This document shows positions 29,416 to 38,474 of a stretch of DNA of 64,000 nucleotides, one piece after another. Origin of the DNA: Paucimonas lemoignei. Its GTDB lineage: Bacteria > Pseudomonadota > Gammaproteobacteria > Burkholderiales > Burkholderiaceae_D. Under the pieces are notes generated by a model. That model ran no database searches, was not told the origin of the DNA, and saw only the letters and a list, made by a program, of their open reading frames with translations. Position numbers and translations under genes: made by a program. The stretch is from assembly GCF_004342585.1 (NCBI RefSeq), contig NZ_SLZQ01000002.1:406331-470330 (forward strand), read 5' to 3'. Position 1 is the stretch's first letter; each line of letters opens with the position of its first letter.

Positions 29416-29451
29416 TTTCTATAATTTCAGTATTGACTGAAATTATAGAAA
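29416..29451. promoter_or_regulatory. Operator palindrome upstream of the GbsR/MarR-type regulator
   Basis: A perfect 16-bp inverted repeat with a 4-base centre spans 29416-29451, ending 16 bp before the regulator's start codon. The central part TTTCAGTATTGACTGAAA is nearly the same as the centre of a second palindrome after the gene (30043-30065). Both arms contain TATAAT, so a bound protein would probably block promoters on either strand. Autoregulation is the likely role. Confidence 0.8.
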
Positions 29452-29467
29452 AGCGTAGGTTATTGAC

Positions 29468-30019
29468 ATGGAACTCACACCGATCTCGCAAAAATTTGTA
29501 CTGCACTGGGGGGAAATGGGATCCCGCTGGGGCGTGAACCGCACCGTCAGCCAGATCCATGCGCTCTTGTACATTACCGGCAAGCCCATGCATGCCGAGG
29601 AAATCGCCGAGACCCTGGGCGTGGCGCGGTCGAATGTGTCGACGAGCCTGAAAGAGCTGCAAAACTGGAAGCTGGTGAAAGTCGCGCACATCATGGGCGA
29701 CCGGCGCGATCACTTTGAGACTTCGCTGGATATCTGGGAACTGTTCAGGACGATCGTCCGCGAGCGCAAGACGCGCGAGCTTGACCCGACGATTGGCACC
29801 TTGCGTGAATGCTTGGGCAGCCCGGAGCTGGCGCAGGAGGACAAGGCGGCGCAGCAGCGTATTGCCGAAACCCTGGCACTCATGGAAACGCTGACTTCGT
29901 GGACCGATGAAATGCTGCGGCTGGAGCCGGCGACCCTGATGAAGCTGTTGAAGATGGGCGCAACGGTGCAAAAGTTTGTACGCGGAGATAATCGTAGCGG
30001 TAGCAAGTCGGAGGAATAA
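29468..30019 (+). CDS. GbsR/MarR family transcriptional regulator
   Basis: The 183-residue protein has a winged helix-turn-helix of the GbsR type: GVNRTVSQIHALLYITGKPM followed by the recognition region AEEIAETLGVARSNVSTSLK and the wing VAHIMGDRRDHFE. The C-terminal half is helical, as in dimerising MarR-like proteins. It probably represses its own gene and the downstream epimerase/DUF2269 operon, because near-identical palindromes lie before itself and just after it. The inducing signal is unknown. Known GbsR members respond to choline and related compounds, but no choline genes are nearby. It is divergent from argF. Confidence 0.85.
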   Translation: MELTPISQKFVLHWGEMGSRWGVNRTVSQIHALLYITGKPMHAEEIAETLGVARSNVSTSLKELQNWKLVKVAHIMGDRRDHFETSLDIWELFRTIVRERKTRELDPTIGTLRECLGSPELAQEDKAAQQRIAETLALMETLTSWTDEMLRLEPATLMKLLKMGATVQKFVRGDNRSGSKSEE

Positions 30020-30042
30020 CGCAGGAAATTTTTTTGCTCATG

Positions 30043-30065
30043 AATTTCTGTTTTAACAGAAATTA
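30043..30065. promoter_or_regulatory. Second operator palindrome, before the epimerase operon
   Basis: AATTTCTGTT (30043-30052) and AACAGAAATT (30055-30064) form a 10-bp inverted repeat. Aligned with 29423-29445, 19 of 23 bases agree, giving the shared core TTTCWGTWTTRACWGAAA. It lies 24 bp after the regulator stop and 63 bp before the next gene's start, where it could control that operon. Confidence 0.75.
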
Positions 30066-30127
30066 CGAAAAATTTTGATGTGTTAATCCATTAATTCCGG
30101 ATCGTGCAATACAGCGAAGGAGGCAGC

Positions 30128-31393
30128 GTGAAAATTCTGGTTTGCGGCGCCAGCGGCTTCATCGGACAGCATCTTTGTGTTTCGCTGGTCAAGGCTGGGC
30201 ATGAAGTCGTGCATGGCGTTCGCAAGCCAGAGAGGCCTTCGGACGTGGCAATGGATTATGGGCGCGATCTGGATCCTGAAACATGGCTGCCGCGACTGGC
30301 TGGCGTGGATGCCGTCATTAATGCGGTAGGCATTCTGCAGGAGATTGGTCAACGGCGTTTCGATGCCATTCATCGCGATGCGCCCATTGCATTGTTCAAG
30401 GCGTGTGAAATGGCGGGTGTCAGACGTGTGATCCAGATTTCGGCACTGGGCGGCGCAAATGAGATGGGTTCGACGCTCTATATGCGCAGCAAGCGTGAAG
30501 CGGATGCCTATCTGCGGCAAACCAGCCTCGACTGGAGCATCCTGCGGCCCTCGCTGATCGTGGGCGCGGATGGCGCCAGCAGCAGACTGTTTCGCGTGTT
30601 CGCGAGCCTGCCGGTGATCGGCTTGCCAGGGAAGGGGCTACAGCTTCTGCAGCCTGTTCATATCGACGACATTTGCGCTGCCGTGCTGAACTTGCTGGAA
30701 TCATCCGAACCCACTCGTCAAGTGATTGCCGCGGTCGGCCCCGAGGCAATGACTTATCGCGGCATGCTGCAGGCTTATCGTGATGCGATGCAGCTTGCGC
30801 CGCCGATCTGGTTGCCGGTGCCGATGTTCTTCATGAACATGGCGGCGTGGCTGGCGGCGCTGTTTCCGGCAAGCGTACTGTCACCGGTCTCCCTGCGCAT
30901 GCTGGAGGAAGGGAATGTGGCAGATAGCGCAAAGTTCTCGCGACTGCTGGGGCATAAGCCGCGTGGTGCCGATGCTTGGTTCTCGGGCTTGTCGCCGGAC
31001 ATGCTGAGGACGCAGGCAATTGCAGCCTGGTCTTTGCCCCTATTCCGCCTGGCGCTGGCACTGGTGTGGATCATTACCGGCGTACTGTCCTTGGGGATTT
31101 TTCCGGTCGACCAAAGCCTGGACTTGCTGCGGCGAGTCGGCTTGCATAATGTCGTTGCGGATATCGCGCTCTATGGCGCGGCGCTGCTCGATCTGGCTTT
31201 TGGTCTGGCCACGCTGCTTGCGTCAGGGCGTCTGCTCTGGCGGCTACAAATGGCGCTCATCGCGGGTTACACAATCATCATTTCAATTTTCTTGCCCGAA
31301 TATTGGCTGCATCCGTTCGGGCCGATTTTGAAAAACATTGCGATTCTGGCACTGCTGATCGTGTTGGATGCATTTGAAACCAGGAAGGGGTGA
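30128..31393 (+). CDS. NAD(P)-dependent epimerase/reductase fused to a DoxX-like membrane domain
   Basis: The N-terminal 290 residues are an atypical short-chain dehydrogenase of the NDUFA9-like kind, with the nucleotide motif VCGASGFIGQHLCVSL, AVINAVGILQE and STLYMRSKREADAYLR. The C-terminal 130 residues form four membrane helices starting at LPLFRLALALVWIITGVLSL, resembling the DoxX-like family. I chose the GTG at 30128 because an AAGGAGG site lies 4 bp upstream and the Rossmann strand begins right there. The frame could start at 30104. It is followed by a DUF2269-type membrane protein and preceded by a palindromic operator. The substrate is unknown. Confidence 0.85.
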   Translation: MKILVCGASGFIGQHLCVSLVKAGHEVVHGVRKPERPSDVAMDYGRDLDPETWLPRLAGVDAVINAVGILQEIGQRRFDAIHRDAPIALFKACEMAGVRRVIQISALGGANEMGSTLYMRSKREADAYLRQTSLDWSILRPSLIVGADGASSRLFRVFASLPVIGLPGKGLQLLQPVHIDDICAAVLNLLESSEPTRQVIAAVGPEAMTYRGMLQAYRDAMQLAPPIWLPVPMFFMNMAAWLAALFPASVLSPVSLRMLEEGNVADSAKFSRLLGHKPRGADAWFSGLSPDMLRTQAIAAWSLPLFRLALALVWIITGVLSLGIFPVDQSLDLLRRVGLHNVVADIALYGAALLDLAFGLATLLASGRLLWRLQMALIAGYTIIISIFLPEYWLHPFGPILKNIAILALLIVLDAFETRKG

Positions 31394-31394
31394 C

Positions 31395-31871
31395 TTGATC
31401 GTGTCCACTTATTTGCTACTCAAGACGCTGCACATTTTATCGTCCGTGGTATTGGTCGGCGTCGGTTTCGGCTCGGCCTTTTATCTGTTCTGTGTCAATC
31501 GCAGCAAGAGCGTGGAGGCGCAAGCCATCGTTGCGCGCTTCGTCGTACTGGCCGACTGGATTTTCACGACGCCGGCTGTGATCCTGCAACCTGTTACCGG
31601 CATCGCGCTGCTGCATATGGCCGGCTGGTCGATCAGTACACCATGGGTGGCGTGGTCTTTCATCCTGTACTTCATCACGGGCGCATGCTGGCTGCCGGTG
31701 GTGTGGCTGCAGATCCGCATGCGACGCATGGCTGAACATGCTGCCAAGACTGGCGGGCCACTGCCGATACTTTACTGGCGTTATGCGCGGTGGTGGGAAG
31801 GCCTCGGCTATCCGGCGTTTGCCTGCATGATGGTGGTGTATTTCCTGATGGTGAATAAGCCAAGCCTTTGA
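31395..31871 (+). CDS. DUF2269-type integral membrane protein
   Basis: This small protein of about 158 residues has four hydrophobic helices: LKTLHILSSVVLVGVGFGSA, WIFTTPAVILQPVTGIALL, WVAWSFILYFITGACWLPVV and FACMMVVYFLMV. The His in KTLHILSS and the pattern of helices match the DUF2269 family, whose function is not known. I favour the TTG at 31395, which is spaced well from AGGAAG (31382-31387) and lies 1 bp after the epimerase stop. The GTG at 31401 is the alternative. It is almost certainly co-translated with the epimerase/DoxX-like gene, so the two may work as one membrane system. Confidence 0.8.
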   Translation: MIVSTYLLLKTLHILSSVVLVGVGFGSAFYLFCVNRSKSVEAQAIVARFVVLADWIFTTPAVILQPVTGIALLHMAGWSISTPWVAWSFILYFITGACWLPVVWLQIRMRRMAEHAAKTGGPLPILYWRYARWWEGLGYPAFACMMVVYFLMVNKPSL

Positions 31872-31882
31872 AAAGAGCTTGT

Positions 31883-32776
31883 TCAATACCCGATCTTCTG
31901 CGACGCTTCGTGCACCAGTTGTCGATACAAGTCGTGACGTATCTCGGTAATCTCGCCTGACTGAACCGCTTCCAGTACTGCGCAGGATGGTTCATTCAGG
32001 TGATGGCAATTGTAGAACTTGCATTTGCCCAGATGTGGCGCGAATTCGACAAAGGCGCGCTCCATCATGCCTTCGGTCAGGTGATAGAGACCGAACTCCT
32101 GAAAGCCGGGCGAGTCGATCACGCTGGTGGTCTCATCGATTTTGTACAACCGGGTAAACGTCGTAGTGTGTTTGCCGGTATCGAGTGCGGCGGAAATTTC
32201 GCGCGTGGCGATCTCGACATCTGGCACGAGCAGGTTGATCAGCGAGGATTTGCCCATGCCGGACTGGCCGATGAAAATCGAGCTCTCGCCATGCAGCAGC
32301 GGCTCCAGAATGGCGCGCGTGGCATCAGGAGCGGCACGCACGGACACTTCATGAATCGGATAGCCCAGTCCAGCATATAGCGCGACGCGTTCACGTGCCT
32401 TCGGCAAGAGTTCCACCACATCGGTCTTGTTGAGGATGATCTGGACTTTGATGCCGGCAGCTTCGGCAGCAATCAGCGAACGCGACACGAGGTCATCGGA
32501 AAAGCCCGGTTCGGTCGCCACGACGATGAACAGTTGAGTAAGATTCGCTGCCAGCAGTTTCGACTTGTACTGGTCGGAACGGAACAGCAGCGTCTTGCGC
32601 TCGTCGATGGCTTCGATGACGGCCTGATCGGGCGAGGTTTGTTTTACCTGGACCCGGTCACCGACGGCGACATCGCTTTTCTTGCCACGCGTGACGCAAT
32701 GAAGCAGCTTGCCATCGACTTCGCCGAGATAGTGGCGGCCATGCGCGGCAATTATGGTTGCAGTCAGATGAGCCAT
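31883..32776 (-). CDS. rsgA: Ribosome small subunit-dependent GTPase A
   Basis: RsgA is a circularly permuted GTPase that checks late 30S subunit assembly. The 297-residue protein has an N-terminal OB-fold, then the G motifs in permuted order: ILNKTDVVE (G4), [15 protein letters not shown] (G1) and [12 protein letters not shown] (G3). The C-terminal zinc motif starts [14 protein letters not shown]. Its ATG overlaps the phhB stop by one base (TGATG), so the two are translationally coupled. It is convergent with the DUF2269 gene. Confidence 0.96.
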   Translation of the reverse strand: MAHLTATIIAAHGRHYLGEVDGKLLHCVTRGKKSDVAVGDRVQVKQTSPDQAVIEAIDERKTLLFRSDQYKSKLLAANLTQLFIVVATEPGFSDDLVSRSLIAAEAAGIKVQIILNKTDVVELLPKARERVALYAGLGYPIHEVSVRAAPDATRAILEPLLHGESSIFIGQSGMGKSSLINLLVPDVEIATREISAALDTGKHTTTFTRLYKIDETTSVIDSPGFQEFGLYHLTEGMMERAFVEFAPHLGKCKFYNCHHLNEPSCAVLEAVQSGEITEIRHDLYRQLVHEASQKIGY

Positions 32777-33138
32777 CAGGACTTCGATTCGCTATACGAT
32801 CCGGCGTAGATGGCATCCACCTTGGCAGCACAAATAAAGTCGTTTTCCGACAGGCCGCCTTGGCCTGCATTGACTGAATGCGTGTGGTACTTCACGGTGC
32901 AATGGTTGTAAGTGATATTCAAGACCGGGTGGTGATCTTCGGCATGGATCATGTACGCGATGGCGTTGACGAAGGCGAGCGTCTCGTAATAGTTCTTGAA
33001 ATCGAAGCGGCGCGTTACCCTGCCATCCTGGATTTGCCAGGCAGGAACGGCGGCCAGGTATTCCTGCACTTGCGCGTCGCTCAGTGCCGCCTGCTGGTGA
33101 TGGCATTTCTTCGTCAGTAATTCAGCTGTCGTGATCAT
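32776..33138 (-). CDS. phhB: Pterin-4a-carbinolamine dehydratase
   Basis: This enzyme dehydrates 4a-hydroxytetrahydropterin, recycling the cofactor of aromatic amino acid hydroxylases. The 120-residue protein has the family signature [20 protein letters not shown] with the catalytic His cluster, and the TLTTHxxGGLTxxDxxxA-like end ([20 protein letters not shown]). No phenylalanine hydroxylase is in this window, so its partner reaction is not shown by context. It lies between an M48 protease and rsgA on one strand with short gaps. Confidence 0.93.
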   Translation of the reverse strand: MITTAELLTKKCHHQQAALSDAQVQEYLAAVPAWQIQDGRVTRRFDFKNYYETLAFVNAIAYMIHAEDHHPVLNITYNHCTVKYHTHSVNAGQGGLSENDFICAAKVDAIYAGSYSESKS

Positions 33139-33157
33139 TGGGACTCCAGGATTGCCG

Positions 33158-34423
33158 TTATGCCGACCGTGCCGTGAGCAGGCGCTCGATGCGCAACGAC
33201 GCCGGCGGATGCGAGTCGTAGAAAGCCGAGTGCAACGGGTCGGGCGTCAGCGTCGAGGCATTGTCTTCGTACAGCTTGACCAGCGCGCTGACCAGGTCGG
33301 ATGCGCTGCTGTGCTTGGCGGCGAAGGCGTCGGCTTCGAATTCATGCTTGCGCGAGCTGAGCGAAGCGATCGGCGAGAACAGGAAGGTGAACACCGGCAG
33401 CGCCAGCGAGAACAGGATCAGTGCCATGGCATCGTTGCTGGCGCCCATCTGCGGATCGACGCCCAGGCCGGTGTAGAACCAGACCTGGGTCTTGAGATAG
33501 CCGAGCAGGGCCAGGAAAGCCAGCGACAGTGCGAAGATCACGACGATGCGCTTGACGATATGCTTCATCTTGAAGTGGCCCAGCTCATGTGCCAATACAG
33601 CTTCGACTTCCTGCGGCGCCAGGCGCGAGAGCAGGGTGTCGAAAAAGACGATGCGCTTGGCGGCGCCAAAGCCGGAAAAGTAGGCATTGCCGTGCGCGCT
33701 GCGCTTGGAGCCATCCATGACGAACAAGCCCTTGGAAGCGAAGCCGACGCGATGCATCAGATTCTCGATGCGGGTTTTCAAACTCTCGTCTTCCAGCGGC
33801 GTGAATTTATTGAACATCGGCGCGATGACGGTGGGATAGAGCACCAGCATCAGTAACTGGAAGCCGCACCACACCAGCCAGGCATACAGCCACCAGAGGT
33901 CGCCGGCCTTGTCCATCAAGGTCAGGATGACCCACACCAGCGGCAGGCCGATGGCGGCGCCAAGCCCCACGCCCTTGACCATGTCCCTGAAGAACAGGGC
34001 AGGCGTCATCTTGTTGAAGCCGAATTTCTGTTCCAGGCCGAACTGGGAATAATAATTGAAGGGCAAGTCCACTAGGCCGGAGATAACAGCAAAGGCCGCC
34101 AGCAAGGCGATTTGATATGTCATGCCGGGGCCGGTAAGATCGAGGATCGTCGTCGACAGCCACTGTAGGCCGCCGAGGAAAGTAAAGCCGATCAGGACAG
34201 CGGCATTTACGACCAGCATGACCATGCCCAGCTTGACTTTGGCTATGGTGTAATCGGCAGCTTTCTGGTGGGCAGTCAGCGAGATTTTTTCCGCGAACTG
34301 GGCCGGCACGGCATGGCGGTGCGCCAGAATATGGCGGATCTGGCGCGAGCTGAGCCAGAAGCGCACGGCGAGGGTCGCGACGAGAAAAGCGATGAATAAA
34401 AGCGAAAACGCGTAAGAATTCAT
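33158..34423 (-). CDS. M48 family (Ste24/CAAX protease-like) membrane metalloprotease
   Basis: The 421-residue protein is a multi-helix membrane protease of the Ste24 type. The zinc-binding HExxH motif is [19 protein letters not shown], with His279 as the first ligand. It is followed by helices and the third ligand region [35 protein letters not shown] segment, typical of Ste24 proteins, lies before the active site. The start at 34423 ([16 protein letters not shown]) begins at the first membrane helix. Bacterial members probably take part in membrane protein quality control, but the natural substrate here is unknown. It is divergent from orn by 44 bp and leads the phhB-rsgA run. Confidence 0.92.
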   Translation of the reverse strand: MNSYAFSLLFIAFLVATLAVRFWLSSRQIRHILAHRHAVPAQFAEKISLTAHQKAADYTIAKVKLGMVMLVVNAAVLIGFTFLGGLQWLSTTILDLTGPGMTYQIALLAAFAVISGLVDLPFNYYSQFGLEQKFGFNKMTPALFFRDMVKGVGLGAAIGLPLVWVILTLMDKAGDLWWLYAWLVWCGFQLLMLVLYPTVIAPMFNKFTPLEDESLKTRIENLMHRVGFASKGLFVMDGSKRSAHGNAYFSGFGAAKRIVFFDTLLSRLAPQEVEAVLAHELGHFKMKHIVKRIVVIFALSLAFLALLGYLKTQVWFYTGLGVDPQMGASNDAMALILFSLALPVFTFLFSPIASLSSRKHEFEADAFAAKHSSASDLVSALVKLYEDNASTLTPDPLHSAFYDSHPPASLRIERLLTARSA

Positions 34424-34467
34424 TCTTGGCCTATGAGAAAATAGCGGACTTCCAAGGAAAAACAATT

Positions 34468-35058
34468 ATGTCACAACCTACTGATTTGCAAGCCACGGTG
34501 CCGGCCAATCCGGCGCGTCCCAATGAATTCAACCTGGTCTGGGTCGATATGGAAATGACTGGCCTGGACCCCGACAATGACCGCATCATCGAAGTCGCGG
34601 TGGTGGTGACCGACCCGAATCTGAACGTTCTGGCTGAGGGGCCGGTATTTGCAATCCATCAACCGGATGAAGTCCTGGACAAGATGGATGCCTGGAACAA
34701 GGGAACCCATGGCCGTTCTGGTCTGATCGACAGGGTGAAGGCATCAACCGTATCGGAAGCCGATGCCGAAAGCGCCATCATTGCGTTCTTGAAGCATTTC
34801 GTCCCTGCGGGCAAATCCCCGATGTGCGGTAATTCCATTTGCCAGGATCGCCGCTTCATGGTGCGTGGAATGCCCAAGCTCGAAGCCTTCTTCCACTATC
34901 GGAACCTTGATGTTTCTACTTTGAAGGAATTGTGCCGGCGCTGGAAACCGGAACTGGCCACCGGTTTCAAAAAACATCAAAAGCATACCGCCCTGGCTGA
35001 CATCATTGAATCGGTCGAAGAACTGAAATATTACCGCGAGCATTTCATCAAGCTGTAA
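34468..35058 (+). CDS. orn: Oligoribonuclease
   Basis: Orn degrades RNA dinucleotides, including pGpG from cyclic di-GMP breakdown. The 196-residue protein carries the DEDDh exonuclease residues in [20 protein letters not shown], in the middle [11 protein letters not shown] and in the end [22 protein letters not shown] chose the ATG at 34468 because AAGGAAA lies 8 bp upstream. A possible in-frame start at 34426 would overlap the divergent promoter region. Expected in a cell that also encodes YajQ and an EAL-HDOD protein within this window. Confidence 0.96.
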   Translation: MSQPTDLQATVPANPARPNEFNLVWVDMEMTGLDPDNDRIIEVAVVVTDPNLNVLAEGPVFAIHQPDEVLDKMDAWNKGTHGRSGLIDRVKASTVSEADAESAIIAFLKHFVPAGKSPMCGNSICQDRRFMVRGMPKLEAFFHYRNLDVSTLKELCRRWKPELATGFKKHQKHTALADIIESVEELKYYREHFIKL

Positions 35059-35073
35059 TGCCGATTGTGTGAA

Positions 35074-35102
35074 CTGCGCTTGCCCGTTACTGGCAGGCGC
35101 AG
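35074..35102 (+). terminator. Terminator-like hairpin after orn
   Basis: CTGCGCTTGCC (35074-35084) pairs with GGCAGGCGCAG (35092-35102) over 11 positions including one T-G pair, with a 7-base loop. There is no T-run downstream, so this may be a transcript-stabilising hairpin rather than a terminator. It lies between the convergent orn and SEC-C genes. Confidence 0.45.
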
Positions 35103-35187
35103 TCGCTTTGCGAAGCAAGCTGGTAACCAGTTTCAATCAGTTCAAACATTGCTATTTTCGCGAAGCTCACAGATTTCGGCATCAAGC

Positions 35188-35877
35188 TTACGCCGCATCG
35201 GAACCGCAGCATTTCTTGTACTTCTTCCCGCTGCCGCAAGGGCAGTCGTCGTTGCGGCCAATCTTGGCTTCCTTACGTTCCACAGTAGTAACGGCTGACT
35301 TGCGGTGCGGCTGCCAGAATTTATGGATCGCGGGAATTGCCGCTTCCACTTCGATCGCCAGTTTATTCCGCTTGACGGGATCGTCCACCAGCGGCATTTC
35401 CTCTTCTTCGATCTCTTCAGCGCCGAGCAAATAAATCGAACGCATCAGCGGTTCCAGGTTGGAATCCCAGATCGGCTCCCACGCATCGGCACGCAAGTCC
35501 ACGCCTTCCAGGAAGCCCCAGGCCCACGCTTCGCCATCGATCAATTGCTTGCCTTCATATTCGAATTCGCAATACAGCGGTTCGAAATCCTTCGGCGCCA
35601 CCTCGAAAGTCATCATGACTTCATTCATGTAACGCGCAATCAGGCTCGTGATGCGCGCCGCTTCCTTTTCCGACTTGAATTGCGGCGGCTTGCCTTCGGC
35701 GCCCCAGACGCGCGGCAGCCATTCCTGCATCAACACTTCCTGCGGGCCGATTGCCAGGGCGGTCAGGTAGCCATGCAGGCTATCCATGGTCATGCCGTCT
35801 TCGGCGCAACGGTCGGACAGCAAAAACTGGTCAAGCTCGTCGAATTCCTTGTCTGTGAGCGGTTGTTCGATATTCAT
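35188..35877 (-). CDS. UPF0149/YecA-like protein with C-terminal SEC-C zinc motif
   Basis: The 229-residue cytosolic protein has an N-terminal UPF0149 (YgfB/YecA) domain, seen in [33 protein letters not shown] and [16 protein letters not shown]. It ends with an SEC-C motif, [20 protein letters not shown], which binds zinc through Cys residues, as in the C-terminus of SecA. YecA-like proteins with this tail have been linked to SecA and ribosomes, but the role here is inferred only from those domains. I chose the ATG at 35877 ([12 protein letters not shown]), where the domain begins; a long upstream extension has no conserved look. Confidence 0.9.
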   Translation of the reverse strand: MNIEQPLTDKEFDELDQFLLSDRCAEDGMTMDSLHGYLTALAIGPQEVLMQEWLPRVWGAEGKPPQFKSEKEAARITSLIARYMNEVMMTFEVAPKDFEPLYCEFEYEGKQLIDGEAWAWGFLEGVDLRADAWEPIWDSNLEPLMRSIYLLGAEEIEEEEMPLVDDPVKRNKLAIEVEAAIPAIHKFWQPHRKSAVTTVERKEAKIGRNDDCPCGSGKKYKKCCGSDAA

Positions 35878-35962
35878 AGGTATGTGATGTCTGGCAGGTG
35901 CTGAAAACCGGCACCTTACCACTTTACGGCGTGAGACGCATTTGCGCCGTACAATTGCAAGC

Positions 35963-36952
35963 ATGATTATGCCCGCCACCCCCAATTTTTCGGATCTGAC
36001 GCCTGACACTGTTCTCGACGCCCTCGATAGCATCGGCCTGTACAGTGACGGCCGCCTGCTGGCGCTCAACAGTTATGAAAACCGCGTGTACCAGATCGGC
36101 ATGGAAGAGGGACCGCCGCTGGTGGCGAAGTTCTACCGGCCAAACCGCTGGAGCGATGCGGCGATTCTGGAAGAACATGCATTTGTCGATGAACTGGCGG
36201 AGCGCGAAATTCCGGCCGTTCCTGCATTGAAACCGCTTGGGGAAAGCCTGCATCATTTCGAGGGATTCCGCTTTGCCGTGTTTCCTCGTCATGGCGGCCG
36301 TGCACCGGAAGTGGAGGACCCAGCCGTGCTTGAGTGGATAGGACGTTTCATCGGCCGCATCCATGCAGTCGGGGCAGTCCGCTCGTATGACGAGCGCCCG
36401 CGTCTGGATATCGTCAGTTTCGGTGAAGAGCCGCGCGACTATCTGCTGACCCACGACTTCATTCCTTTGGAACTGCGTGAGGCGTACAGCAGTGTCGCGG
36501 CGCAGGCGATTCAAGGTGTGCGATTCTGTTTTGACCGCGCAGGTGAGGTGGACAATATTCGCCTGCATGGTGACTGCCATTGCGGCAACGTGCTCTGGAC
36601 CGATGACGGTCCGCATTTCGTCGACTTCGACGATAGCCGCATGGGACCGGCAATCCAGGATTTATGGATGCTGCTTTCGGGTGAGCGTGAAGACCGGGTG
36701 CGGCAACTTTCCGATCTGCTGGCCGGTTACGAGGATTTTGTCGAACTCAATCCGCGTGAATTGCACCTCATTGAAGCCTTGCGCACGCTGCGTTTGCTGC
36801 ACTATTCGGCGTGGCTCGCCATGCGCTGGGATGATCCGGCGTTCAAGCTGGCGTTTCCCTGGTTTGGCACGCAGCGTTACTGGCAAGACCGGATCCTCGA
36901 GTTGCGGGAGCAGGTTGCGCTGATGGAGGAGCCGCCGCTCTGGCCCGCTTGA
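35963..36952 (+). CDS. srkA: Stress response Ser/Thr protein kinase SrkA (YihE-like)
   Basis: SrkA is an aminoglycoside-phosphotransferase-fold protein kinase that protects E. coli cells from toxin- and stress-driven death. The 329-residue length equals the E. coli protein. Visible elements are [16 protein letters not shown] (nucleotide loop), [12 protein letters not shown] (ATP Lys) and [15 protein letters not shown]. It also has the catalytic loop [12 protein letters not shown] and the metal-binding [26 protein letters not shown] at 35950-35955 sits just 7 bp before the chosen ATG, so the leader may be very short. An ATG at 35969 is the alternative start. It is divergent from the SEC-C gene. 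Confidence 0.93.
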   Translation: MIMPATPNFSDLTPDTVLDALDSIGLYSDGRLLALNSYENRVYQIGMEEGPPLVAKFYRPNRWSDAAILEEHAFVDELAEREIPAVPALKPLGESLHHFEGFRFAVFPRHGGRAPEVEDPAVLEWIGRFIGRIHAVGAVRSYDERPRLDIVSFGEEPRDYLLTHDFIPLELREAYSSVAAQAIQGVRFCFDRAGEVDNIRLHGDCHCGNVLWTDDGPHFVDFDDSRMGPAIQDLWMLLSGEREDRVRQLSDLLAGYEDFVELNPRELHLIEALRTLRLLHYSAWLAMRWDDPAFKLAFPWFGTQRYWQDRILELREQVALMEEPPLWPA

Positions 36953-37017
36953 TCTGGTGTTATTCGAGCGTCAGGCGGTTGTAAGCAAGCTGCGGCAGGC
37001 ACCGAAGGATCTGTAAC

Positions 37018-37356
37018 TCAGACCTTTTTACCGCCGCTGGCCAGCTTGTCCAACGCATTGATGATCTCGTCGGCATCTGTTCCGCTATTGGCAGCCAGGA
37101 CCGCGCGCTCGATGGCATCGTCACGTCCGGTCTTGGGAAAGAAATCGAGCAGATAATCACCATTTTCCACAGCGGCCGCATTGCGCTGGTCATCTTTGGC
37201 AAGGCGCCTCACATACCAGACCGCATAGCCATTAGACTCTTCGCAGCAATACACTTCGGCATAGTGGAACGGGCCAAGCGGAAATTCGTCCGGGTCGGTA
37301 TGCCAGACGACCTTGCGCCACAGGTGATTTTTTTTCGATTCAGCGATGGTGTGCAT
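37018..37356 (-). CDS. Small protein of unknown function (112 residues)
   Basis: The protein begins MHTIAESKKNHLWRKVVWHT and contains an aromatic- and Cys-rich strand segment, FHYAEVYCCEESNGYAVWYV, followed by a charged helical C-terminus ending SGGKKV. There is no signal peptide or membrane helix. I do not recognise the family. The ATG at 37356 has a good AAGGA ribosome-binding site 7 bp upstream. It lies 41 bp downstream of the receiver protein gene on the same strand, so it may belong to the Hpt-REC unit, and it is convergent with srkA. Confidence 0.65.
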   Translation of the reverse strand: MHTIAESKKNHLWRKVVWHTDPDEFPLGPFHYAEVYCCEESNGYAVWYVRRLAKDDQRNAAAVENGDYLLDFFPKTGRDDAIERAVLAANSGTDADEIINALDKLASGGKKV

Positions 37357-37397
37357 GTTGCATCCTTGTCTTTCCCGCAGTCGGAGGCTTTGGCCGG

Positions 37398-37811
37398 TCA
37401 GCCAGGCATGCCCGCCCGATGCCGGGTCTTCTTCAGGCAAGCTTCCATCGCCTGGATGAGTTTTGCCGCGGTAAATGGCTTCACGATGAAGGCGCTGGCT
37501 CCGGACAATTTGGCCTCCTCGACATTATCGACGGTCGACAGGGCGCTGACAATGACGATGCCGATATCCGGATAATGCGTTCGCAGTTTTTGCGCGACCT
37601 GATTGCCGTTCAGCTTGGGCATGTCGATATCGAGAAAGGCAATTTGTGGCTTGAGCGTCGAGCAAAGCTCGAATGCGCGTTCGCCGTCGGATGCTTCACC
37701 TACCACGATGCACGATTGCTCCTGCAGCAGCAGGCGCAGCACGGTGCGAGTCGTCGCATCGTCGTCGGCAATGAAGATGCGGATAGTGCTGTTCCTTCCG
37801 AAAGTTGCCAT
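37398..37811 (-). CDS. Single-domain response regulator (CheY-like receiver)
   Basis: The 137-residue protein is a stand-alone receiver domain. It has the acidic triplet at residues 16-18 (FIADDDATTR), the phosphoacceptor Asp61 in IAFLDIDMPKLNGNQ, the Ser/Thr position in VIVSALSTVDN and the conserved Lys in AFIVKPFTAAKLI. There is no output domain. It lies 10 bp downstream of an Hpt gene on the same strand, so it probably receives phosphate from, or passes it to, that Hpt protein. The cognate kinase is not in the operon. Confidence 0.92.
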   Translation of the reverse strand: MATFGRNSTIRIFIADDDATTRTVLRLLLQEQSCIVVGEASDGERAFELCSTLKPQIAFLDIDMPKLNGNQVAQKLRTHYPDIGIVIVSALSTVDNVEEAKLSGASAFIVKPFTAAKLIQAMEACLKKTRHRAGMPG

Positions 37812-37821
37812 CGGAGTCTCG

Positions 37822-38178
37822 CTATGCCTGCAACATGCCGCGGATCTTGGTTTCCAAGTGCTTGTACGCCGTTTCTATGTTCTGCAATTGCTGGCTGAGT
37901 TTGTCCAGGGCGCCATTGCGGCAATCCTGTTCGAGCGCCAGGCATTGCGCAGCCAGCGCTGGCGCACCGATCGAAGCGCTGCTGCCGCCAAGCGAATGCG
38001 CTACCCGCGCTGCCTGGGCGGCATCGCCGCCGGCGGCGGCCTCGCGTAACGCGGCAATACGTTTTGGGCTGTCAGCGAGATAGAGTTCGGCGAGCATGGA
38101 AAAGTCTTCCCCGAACGTCTCGCGCATGGATTCCAGTTCATCCTGGCTGCTGATATCCGCAGCGGCAACCATTGTCAT
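37822..38178 (-). CDS. Histidine phosphotransfer (Hpt) domain protein
   Basis: The 118-residue protein is a single Hpt four-helix bundle. The phospho-accepting His61 lies in ARVAHSLGGSSASIGAPALA, which matches the HxLKGSSxxxGA signature with Gly replacing Lys. The flanking FGEDFSMLAELYLADSPKRI is the usual first helix. It starts the Hpt-REC-unknown run on the minus strand. A nearby hybrid kinase at 42.5-47.8 kb ends in a receiver with no Hpt of its own and would need a protein like this to pass phosphate on. That link is inferred. Confidence 0.9.
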   Translation of the reverse strand: MTMVAAADISSQDELESMRETFGEDFSMLAELYLADSPKRIAALREAAAGGDAAQAARVAHSLGGSSASIGAPALAAQCLALEQDCRNGALDKLSQQLQNIETAYKHLETKIRGMLQA

Positions 38179-38474
38179 AGCTATGTCCTGACTAAATCGT
38201 TTGTCAAAGCATCGCGTGGATGTCTGGCGGCGTCCCCATGCTCTGCTTATTATTTGTGCAATTTTTTACACATATTAAGCGATCATCCGAGAAGTTGGCA
38301 AAAACTTTTCAGGCACTGAAATAATTTGCGCGCCTGCGACATATGGCTAAGTCCGGGATTCAGCTATTTCGATTGTGGTTGCCGATAAATTAACTTTTAA
38401 GTAATCTACCCACCTAAATACCGACACGACCAATCGTGCACAACAATAAACAATAAGAATTCAAGGGGGGAGGC
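38179..38474. other. Divergent, AT-rich intergenic region (296 bp)
   Basis: The gap between the Hpt gene and the DyP-associated operon is clearly more AT-rich than its surroundings. A weak promoter for the plus strand may lie at TTGCCG (38381-38386) and TAATCT (38404-38409) with 17 bp between them. I see no RNA gene or strong hairpin. Confidence 0.4.
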
